This document shows positions 57,671-64,000 of a stretch of 64,000 nt of DNA, piece after piece (within the stretch, counting starts at the first letter, position 1; every line of letters starts with the position of its first letter). The position numbers and the translations under genes were made by a program. The stretch lies in the NCBI GenBank assembly GCA_026874595.1, contig CM049307.1, positions 5,481,579-5,545,578 of the forward strand, written 5' to 3'. A model generated the notes under the pieces. The model was given only the letters and a program-made list of their open reading frames with translations, made no database searches and had not been told where the DNA came from. Origin of the DNA: Sipunculus nudus. Taxonomy: Eukaryota > Annelida > Sipuncula > Golfingiida > Sipunculidae.

Positions 57671-59507
57671 TTTTTTTTTGCAGTGCTCTTCATGGGTCTC
57701 GGGCTGATGGGTATCTTCCCCGGTGGTCATTTTCTGATTGATGAGGGTATCCTGTCCAAAGGATTATGGGAAGCTCTCACGCACGCCGGATGGCTCGTCT
57801 TTATGGGCTTCTTGTACTTAGGTGGCGCTGTAATCTATGCAGTCAGGGTACCAGAACGCCTGTGGCCCGGCATGTTTGACATTGTTGTAGGTTCAATATC
57901 GTATTACAGAATATGTCGTAAATTTAACACAGTTTATAAACTATCGCAGTTATCATTAATATGATAGCCTTGATACGAATCACATATCATGGCGTCATAG
58001 AGTAATGAGTTTATTTAACAGCAAGTATCTCTCTCTCTTTCACACATGCGATTTGTCACTGGAAGTATTAGCCTATCAAGGAGTTTACAGAATTGAAAAC
58101 TTGGTACTTATACGGCACATATATAGATGGCAGGCCTTATTTCCACTCCCCGGGAGTGGAAATAAGGAATGCTTAATTCCACCCCCCTTGGGGAGTGTAA
58201 ATAAGGGATGCTTATTTCCACTCTTCCTTGTGATAAGAGCTGGTAAAGTCTTGAGTATTTTGGCAGTTTAAGTGACTAAAACTTTGTGTTTATTCTTTCC
58301 AGTGATAAATGTAGTTTAATAATTGCTTTTCTTTACAAAATCTTCTCTCAAGTACTTCTATAGACACAATAGGGACAGCTGGAACATTAGACAGTTACAT
58401 ATTTCTAGAACCAAGTTCTTTAAACAAGTTTTTCAGTTTTTATATTGAAATTGATTTTTATTTCTATGCATTTAACATCAAAATTTAAAACAATAATGAT
58501 TTACAGAGATACCCCTGACAATTATATTACAATTATGTGTGACAAAAAATTTAAAAGACACAAAGATTTGTTTTGTTTCTGCGGTGCCATTTTTCGGTTT
58601 AGTTGTTTAATCATTTCAAAATTTTATATGTGGATCATGAGAACTAACTTAAAGTATCACATGAAGAGTAAGAGATTTCGACATTATTGATAAACTGGCT
58701 TAGAGTCCTTATCAGTAAACTATTGGCACCTTATTAGTGAACTCTGGTTTTGTGTCCATATGCTCAGACTGCTGCAAATAGCTCTTGGCTCAGAATACAA
58801 GGTAAAGCCCACACAGTTAAACTGGACTGGTACCTGTACCCTGGTAGGTTGTTTCAGTAATTTACCATATCACTAATTTCACCTTAAACATTTTCAGTGA
58901 TGTTACTGTGGTGTCAAAATAGGCAAAAATTACTAGAACTTGGATTAAAAGAATTATTAAACTATAAATGTAACAATGGGTGTTTTAAGACAATTGGCAC
59001 TATACTGATTACATAGATATGCATCTCAAAGGTAAGCCCAATAACATTCATGTTTTATTTATATATATGCATCAGTGTTATCCTACAGAGCTGCTGTAAA
59101 TGAATATCTATTCTAACAAACCCTTATCTGTTCCATCTAACGTCATGGGGATTGGTAACTCCTAAGGGGAGTGGAAATAAGCACTTCCTATATAGATATA
59201 TTCCAGTTTCTAAGGAATCCCTGCTTTCCTGATGTTAATATGATATGCCAAATTGTCCGTCTTTTATATTCGCACTGGTGTCACATTTTAGTGAAGAATT
59301 CTTTATTCATCTGTAAAAAAATCGACAAAATAAGAACACCAATAATCAACGTTCAATGTCGTATCGCTCATGCACTGTGTGTGTTTCTTTCAGGGCCAGA
59401 GTCACCAGATAATGCATCTGTGCGTGATAGCAGGTGCCTACAGCTGCTACTATGGTGCCTCCAAGCTGGCCCATCACCGAAGTGACCTTAACATTCCATG
59501 TTCATGA
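49694..59507 (+). CDS. PAQR-family (adiponectin-receptor-like) 7-TM protein, five exons
   Basis: Join 49694-49931, 53232-53412, 56614-56801, 57684-57886, 59394-59507. Exon phases agree at every junction (1, 2, 1, 0) and give 307 residues plus TGA. Family: progestin and adipoQ receptors; adiponectin receptors are zinc-containing, inverted-topology membrane proteins with ceramidase-like activity. The family signature HTETWNIWTHLLG lies at residues 68-80. Zinc-site residues are H125 (FSSLFHTLACHS), D142 (SKLDYVG), and H274 and H278 (GQSHQIMH), all present. PERLWPGMFDI precedes the last helix. The N-terminal cytosolic part is short and basic, so the protein is shorter than vertebrate ADIPOR1/2 (about 375-386 residues). 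Trp replaces the usual Gly in HTETxNIW. Closest by motif to the ADIPOR1/2 branch; ortholog versus paralog cannot be settled here. Its introns hold several MITEs. Confidence 0.92.
50148..51393 (-). mobile_element. 622-bp TA-target MITE, outer copy interrupted by a second copy
   Basis: Terminal inverted repeat TAGTCCGTTCC(A/T)GTACCCC at the left and its complement at the right, flanked by TA. Removing the inner copy and one TA leaves 622 bp, the same length as the inner element. TA duplication suggests a Tc1/mariner-type transposase source; no transposase is encoded. Lies in PAQR intron 1. Orientation is given relative to the inner copy. Confidence 0.88.
50332..50953 (+). mobile_element. 622-bp TA-target MITE, inner copy
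   Basis: Starts TAATCCGTTCCTGTACCCC and ends with GGGGTACTGGAACGGATTA, flanked by TA at 50330-50331 and 50954-50955. The body is the reverse complement of the outer copy. Contains TGACGTCA at 50701. The short frame at 50321-50578 is non-coding. Confidence 0.9.
53232..53412 (+). CDS. PAQR exon 2 (residues 80-140)
   Basis: Acceptor TTTTATATAG, donor GTAAGT. Encodes helix 1 continuation (CAAFVLIALYTL), helix 2 and the FHTLACHS motif with the first zinc histidine. Phase 2 at its end. Confidence 0.92.
53740..55900 (+). repeat. ~320-bp tandem units in PAQR intron 2, split by A9
   Basis: Text of the type 'CACAATTTT(T)GCAGGAATC...AAACTTACACA' starts units near 53780, 54092, 54420 and 54750, each followed by 'TTGTCAATATTGGTCCTA' and 'GCTCATTTTCTTCCTC'. 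The last unit is cut by element A9 at 54908 and resumes at 55793 with 'GCTCATTTTCTTCCTG'. Confidence 0.75.
54909..55792 (+). mobile_element. family A element A9
   Basis: Head AGCTCAGCTGACTGTAAG with inverse TCATCTGAGCT, TCCGTCGTCTGTCC block, C run (55120-55138), tail GGCTGAGCGTCATGACCCATGG...CACTTG|TTT. Intact neighbouring units (near 54247) show the target without it. It contains two to three related sub-units beginning 'GGGCACAAATCGTAACNAC'. Confidence 0.8.
56425..56480 (+). pseudogene. fossil duplicate of the start of PAQR exon 3
   Basis: After an acceptor-like TGTTTCCAG, the sequence GTTGGACTAC then TATCCTGGTCGTGTCGTCG, TATCCC matches the first ~55 bp of exon 3 (GTTGGACTACGTGGGTATC...GTGTCCTCGTATCCC) with several substitutions. 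Read in frame it reaches a TGA after 18 codons. Both copies are preceded by GTGTTACTGTGTG-type repeats, suggesting a ~189-bp tandem duplication. Confidence 0.8.
56614..56801 (+). CDS. PAQR exon 3 (residues 140-203)
   Basis: Acceptor TGTGTTTTCAG, donor GTACAA (weaker). Encodes LDYVGIIILIVSSYPPW with the zinc aspartate, then LVCGIGCVAVVMMDKFGTP and the loop QYRPLRA. Phase 1 at its end. Confidence 0.92.
57619..57668. repeat. (AT)n microsatellite 15 bp before exon 4
   Basis: A run of about 50 bp of alternating AT ends just before the T9 tract and acceptor of PAQR exon 4, in the usual branch-point zone. Confidence 0.97.
57684..57886 (+). CDS. PAQR exon 4 (residues 203-270)
   Basis: Acceptor TTTTTTTTTGCAG, donor GTAGGT. 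Encodes VLFMGLGLMGIFPGGHFLID, WLVFMGFLYLGGAVIYA and RVPERLWPGMFDIV. The donor was chosen at 57887 because it keeps the conserved reading FDIV-GQSHQ with exon 5. Confidence 0.9.
58121..59196. mobile_element. ~1.08-kb inverted-repeat element in PAQR intron 4
   Basis: The left end TATAGATGGCAGGCCTTATTT plus CCACTCCCC pairs with the right end GGGGAGTGGAAATAAGC plus ACTTCCTATATAG. The core TTATTTCCACTCCC also occurs three more times at the left end in both orientations (58153, ~58186, ~58208), giving a near-perfect 29-bp palindrome at 58138-58166. No transposase; an 81-codon frame inside is not convincing. Confidence 0.65.
59394..59507 (+). CDS. PAQR exon 5, C-terminus (residues 271-307)
   Basis: Acceptor GTGTTTCTTTCAG. 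Encodes GQSHQIMHLCVIAGAY with two zinc histidines, then SCYYGASKLAHHRSDLNIPCS and TGA. The exon is shifted against the open frame that starts upstream, so a frame-only search misses it. Confidence 0.9.
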   Translation, partial: GQSHQIMHLCVIAGAYSCYYGASKLAHHRSDLNIPCS

Positions 59508-59932
59508 CGTCTCAGTTGTTAGTGAATATAGCGGGGTTGTCCATGGCCTATTTTGTTAACCGTTTAAACATGTCAGTTAAATGTCTCTTATTTTATATAA
59601 AACTAATATTTTGGTCCACTTTACTAATATATTATTTATTGCCATGTCCCTAGACGTTAGTTACCTCAGGATGGACGTAGACATGCGTTCTCGGGGGCTC
59701 CCTGGTTCTGATGAAGATACAAACATGCATTTTCTGTTCCATCTCAAATCAACACCGGAATTTTACCGGTCATTTGATTTATATACATGGTTTCATAAAA
59801 TTTTATATTTGGGATAACGGTAATATATTAAATATATTAATGACCCAGTACGTACAAATGTACGAAACGCTGAACATACACACGAAGGCATTTCCCCCAG
59901 CTATTGGATAGTTAACATTCAAACTTTCACAA

Positions 59933-59938
59933 AATAAA
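59933..59938 (+). terminator. candidate poly(A) signal of the PAQR gene
   Basis: AATAAA about 425 bp after the stop codon. A second cluster (CAATAAAGATTAATAAA) lies at 61710-61726, beyond the hAT-like MITE, and would give a long 3' UTR. Confidence 0.4.
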
Positions 59939-60404
59939 CAGGATATTACTTTTTCATGAAATCAGCTTACCCGCGGCGATGGACCAACCTATAAATGCAT
60001 GTTTATATCATGGAGGTTTATTTAGATATTATTTTATCTACTTTGTAGCTGTACATTTATATTTTGTAAACAAAACATGACAACCTGTTAATCACTAAGG
60101 TGCCATTTCTATGAAATGTGCATAAGAAACTATACACTATATATAGCATGTTTACTGATGAGAACGCGGACATTTATATGCTTGCGGTAATGTTTGTTTA
60201 GTTTAATTTGAACTTGCATAGTTCAGTATATGAAGGACATATTCTAGTCTTTGTGTATTTTCTGAGCTGACTATCATAGGTGCCGTCTGCATGTTTTATA
60301 TTTTCATAAACCATATTTCTACAGTGCGTCTATCAACCGCTCCGCTCTTTTCTATATGTGTACAGGGCGAATATGCAAACGAGTTTGTAAATGTCGATTG
60401 TTAA

Positions 60405-61222
60405 CAGAGTTGGGGTCAAATGCATTGGCGCTTGCATTAAAAGTTTGCACATTTGCATTTGCAATGAAATGCAGCAAATTTTGAAAGCCTGTATTTCCAG
60501 AATAAATGCAATGCTGATGAAATGCATTTGCATTTACATTTGCCGTATATATATGATCGTATATATATGCTAGCATTCGCTGTTGAAATATGAGTCAAAT
60601 GCAAATTCTTGAAAAAATCAAAAACAATATTATTGTTCAATATTATGTCAAGGACAAAGTTCAGCAACAACATGTGTGAATTTTCAGTTTACTATCTTAA
60701 TTATTTTTCTGAAATACTTATTTTCCTGTAATAGTTGAGAGAAGTAATATTAGTACAAACTTATGTACCTGTATACAAACCCTGTTTGAGATTTTGCAAA
60801 TCTTGCCAGTTCAGTTTGCTTGAATCACTCATGGATGGCAAATGTGATACACAGATGTGATTTGTATACTTGCACATAAGTAGTTTATTTAAATAAATCA
60901 AGTTAGTGTAACAAAGCGTCACAACAATAATTTTGATTGTGATTTAAATATGTTTTTATTCATAATTCTTTTCTAAGTTTTGAATATACTGTTTTTTTTT
61001 TATTTTGTTATACCCTATACCTAATTATATCAGTAGCAAATAAATATTTCACATACATGGTTTTAAATGCACTAAATTATGCATTTGCATTTAAAAATAT
61101 TTTGGAAGCATTTGCATTCAAATACAGAGACTGATCAAGCGTTTACATATGCATTTATGAAAGCAGCATGGAATTTGCATTTGCATTTTAATGCAGCAGA
61201 CCACATTTGAACCCAACTCTAG
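60405..61222. mobile_element. 818-bp hAT-like MITE downstream of PAQR
   Basis: Ends CAGAGTTGGGGTCAAATG and CATTTGAACCCAACTCTAG are inverted; both are flanked by TTGTTAA (60398-60404 and 61223-61229), a 7-bp exact duplication extendable to about 8. CAG starts and ~8-bp duplications fit hAT. The interior is studded with ATTTGCAT. Frames inside are repeat translations. Confidence 0.75.
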
Positions 61223-61761
61223 TTGTTAAACCAGATTTTACGCATGTAAATTTATATCAACGAGTAAACTTTGACTTAACTGTAGATTGATATGTCAGTT
61301 TAGCCGGAATAATTCTATATTCTCAGCAGTTATCCGTGGACACAACGGATAGTACATAGCAATCCGTATTTTATAAAGTGATCTGTATTTTTCTGCATTT
61401 TCATAGACGTTTTACTTCGGGGGTGCCTCAAATGATGACAGTCAAGTGTTGCAGAAGGGTCGGCCATAAAGTCCAGGGTACTTTTGTTTCACACTTGATA
61501 TGGATTTTGTATTTACAATGTGTGTCTTGGTGACAAAAGGACAGGCGTATATACTTATTATATTCTTGTTAGGGCTTTAGTACATTGATACTGTAAAGGA
61601 TATATTTTTCTGTATTGTTACTCATATACATCATTTTGTGGGGTTTGATATGCAAATAAACACAGAGATAAATTGGTTTCCAGATATGTAGCCACGTATT
61701 TGTAACATTGTCAATAAAGATTAATAAATAAGATGTATGGCGAGTGCAATTCACGGTTTTT

Positions 61762-62905
61762 ATCTCAGCTGACTGCAAGTCAACTGAGGTATAGGAATGG
61801 GGTTTTGTCCGTCGTTCGTCTGGCCGTCCGGTCGTCCGTTAGCAGGGCACAAATCGTAACTGCATGTCCTAGAAACTTCTTAGTCAACATCCAAGGAGGT
61901 CAATAAAAAATCTGTGTTGAAACTTTAAATAAGGTCACTGCGACCTATATCCTCCGAGCTATGGGGCTTGTAAGTACCCCCAAGAATAATTAAAAGTACC
62001 CCCAGAATAAATAAAAAATTTGATACAAAACCTCCAGTATCTTGATAATTAATGCATGGATTGTCATGAAACTTGCCTAGAATATTGACCATGATTAGTT
62101 TTGTCAGTTCCTGAAAAGTAGTGGTGCCACATGTATTTTTTTCATATTTTTACGAATATTTATCTATTTTTCACATGACAACAATTATGTCAGTTTCTCA
62201 GCTGTGATTCCCTCTTGTGTCCCAAAACCTGGTGTGTTTAATGATCACAAGTGGATGCCCTATAGTAATCACCCTGTCTGTTGGTCTGTCTGTCCACCTG
62301 TCCATCCACACAAATTTGTTTTCAGATGATAACTCCAGGTTGGATTGACATGATGTTCAAACACGACTTACAAATGGCCCACCACTAAAGAAAAAACCAG
62401 TATGATAATTTTTGGGTCATGAGGCCAAGGTCACAAGACTCACTTATTTAAAAACCTGTTTAAGCCAAGCTTTTCATCCCAAACTTTCAATCTTGCACAT
62501 TAAGCTGACTTGCCAGTATGGGGAGAGCATAAATGAATTTTGGGTCACAAGGTCAAAGGTCAAGGTCATTTCAAGCCCAACTTTTCATCACAAACCTTCC
62601 GTCTTCAAAATCTTACTCACCTGCCGATAGGGGAAGATTCTTTTCGATTTGGAATCATAGGGTCCAAGGTCAAGGTCACAGGGCCCATCCATTCACAAAT
62701 TAGTTTAAGGATGATAATTCTGTTTTGGCTAGACAGATTGGCTTCAAATTTGGTTTATTAATGACCCACCACTTAAGTAAGAACCTTTTTGATTTTCAGG
62801 GTCCAGAGGTCAAAGGTGAAGGTCACGGGACCGTCTTCTGAAAAAAATCTTCAAAATATCCTTATAGACAAATACAGATGAGCGTCGAGACCCCTGGGTC
62901 CCTAG
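61762..62905 (+). mobile_element. family A element A10
   Basis: Head ATCTCAGCTGACTGCAAG with the TCCGTCG block and GTTAGCAGGGCACAAATCG. Tail ATGAGCGTCGAGACCCC...CCCTAG. The second half has AGGTCA-rich units (62540-62830). A second TCTGTCTGTCC-type head near 62250 suggests it is a fusion of two copies. Confidence 0.6.
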
Positions 62906-64000
62906 TTATATTGTTAAACGTAATCGTCGCCACTCCTATGTTTAGTTTCAGTGTTTAGAGTACGTTTCATATATTTGGTATTGTTAAACGTATGTTACCA
63001 TTTTTTCCATGGATTTGTTTCGGACACATTTGCATGCAGTTTTATCGTTGATTTGTAGCAGCTGGAATATAACCACCACAGACACGGTACGCCGAGGCCT
63101 CTTATCGTCAACATATGTGGTGTAATGCACTGGTTGACCGTCAGATGGAGTTGTATGAAAGTACACAGTCCCAACCAGCTATGACAATACGCTCATTAAA
63201 CAGCATTTACCTATAGGCCTAATACCTATATCGTAAACGCTGTTTGTTTTGACTTCGTATCCTGAATCGCTACACCAGAGGGGAGCACTGTATTTTGGTC
63301 CAATCAGACGAGACCCTGTGCTGGAAGACACGACCTTTATGTGTAAACGGTTTACCAGTCTAGCAAGGAATACACGGAGCCAATGTTGTTCATTTCGTTT
63401 TGAGTGACAGCTCATCGCCCCCGGCAACCGTTTGAACAGGCCACAGGCTCAGAGAGAATGGCGCAACGCGGGGTTTGTACAGGTCCTTGCGCACAAATGA
63501 TGCCCGGCCGGTGAGCTTTAATTCATACGAAATGTAACAATATAGGCTCCGTGCACACCTCGCTGGCTGGTTTCAGTTTTGTAGGCATAGTCGTAATCTC
63601 ATAATGGAATCGCTCGATCATGCGAGAACGCAGAGGGAGCAATTAAAATTCGACTGTTCTTTACTAGGTGTAACCATAAAACTGTCATCAATCGGCGCTT
63701 GAAGCGTAGCCATAGGCGGAGCCAGGATGCCTGTCGAGTGTTTGTTAACTGGCATCTGGTTGGCTGTTTGTCACATCATACGCATGTTTTTCATCAAACA
63801 ACGACCCGCCACCTGGTGTCTAATTGTATCATAAACTGTCAAACCAGGCAGCGGAAAATCAGTTGCTTTTTAAGATTTCCGCTGCCTCGGGAACGTACTA
63901 TGACAGTCACATGTCCGATAGTCTGATCGTTTCCCCGTTTTATAGCTACAAAAAAATTATAATGGTTGAAATTTGAATTCAAATACGAATTTACTGCGTC
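62906..64000. other. non-repetitive stretch, no gene supported
   Basis: Higher GC than the repeats and apparently unique. Short frames (e.g. 63179-63427 minus, 63699-63926 plus) have no recognisable domain and no clear splice partners. It could contain a promoter or an exon of a gene beyond the window, but I see no direct evidence. Confidence 0.4.

Noticed and set aside
57887-57964. Read-through of PAQR exon 4 to the stop in the intron as the real C-terminus
   Set aside because: It would lose both C-terminal zinc histidines. Exon 5 supplies GQSHQIMH in the right phase with good splice sites.

Overview
The window is eukaryotic, intron-rich, AT-rich animal DNA. It is most likely from a bivalve mollusc. 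I infer this from the dense families of interspersed elements with TCCGTC-rich heads, ~140-330 bp satellite-like cores and AGGTCA-rich units, and from an animal-type adiponectin-receptor gene. I see no bacterial operon, CRISPR array, rRNA gene or clear tRNA gene. About two thirds of the window is repeats.

Two genes are supported. (1) At 22489-25668 (+) one very long exon encodes about 1,050 residues of a Ser/Arg-rich, probably nuclear protein. It ends with RS tracts and thirteen copies of an eight-residue Asp-Ser-Arg-Asp repeat. The exon opens at a clean 3' splice site, so the gene probably continues upstream, but no upstream exon was found. (2) At 49694-59507 (+) five coding exons join in phase to a 307-residue seven-transmembrane PAQR/adiponectin-receptor-like protein that keeps all four zinc-site residues. 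A decayed copy of the start of its third exon lies 190 bp upstream of the real one.

Repeat layout. 1-4.2 kb: old repeat debris, then element B1 with a 288-bp array. 4.5-7.9 kb: a hAT-like element carrying nested element D (145-bp array). 7.9-9.7 kb: family A. 10.6-22 kb: a multi-level nest in which composite E1 holds A3, A3 holds A4 and B2, and A4 holds a piggyBac-like MITE. C2 lies just downstream. 27.4-31.9 kb: A5, B3 and B4 in older A fragments. 31.9-36.5 kb: composite E2, collinear with E1. 36.6-39.8 kb: A6 (sister of A4) and A7. 40.8-42.5 kb: C1 with a 280-bp array. 44.6-46.5 kb: a short A8 and a SINE-like unit. 49.7-61.2 kb: the PAQR gene, with several small inverted-repeat elements in and after it. 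61.8-62.9 kb: A10.

The most interesting signal is that families A, B, C and D, unrelated in most of their sequence, share one architecture: an inverted sequence at the 5' end, its complement set back from the 3' end, a 3' hairpin in A-C (weak in D), a short tail ending CTAG or CTTG, and a T-run after it. Inside are dimeric satellite-like cores, often rich in AGGTCA half-sites and/or the palindrome GGTGGCGCCACC. I infer non-autonomous Helentron/Helitron-like elements that carry and exchange satellite cores. Internal empty-site comparisons support several insertions. The clearest are a 266-bp TTAA-targeting MITE and a 622-bp TA-targeting MITE inserted head-to-head into a second 622-bp copy of itself.
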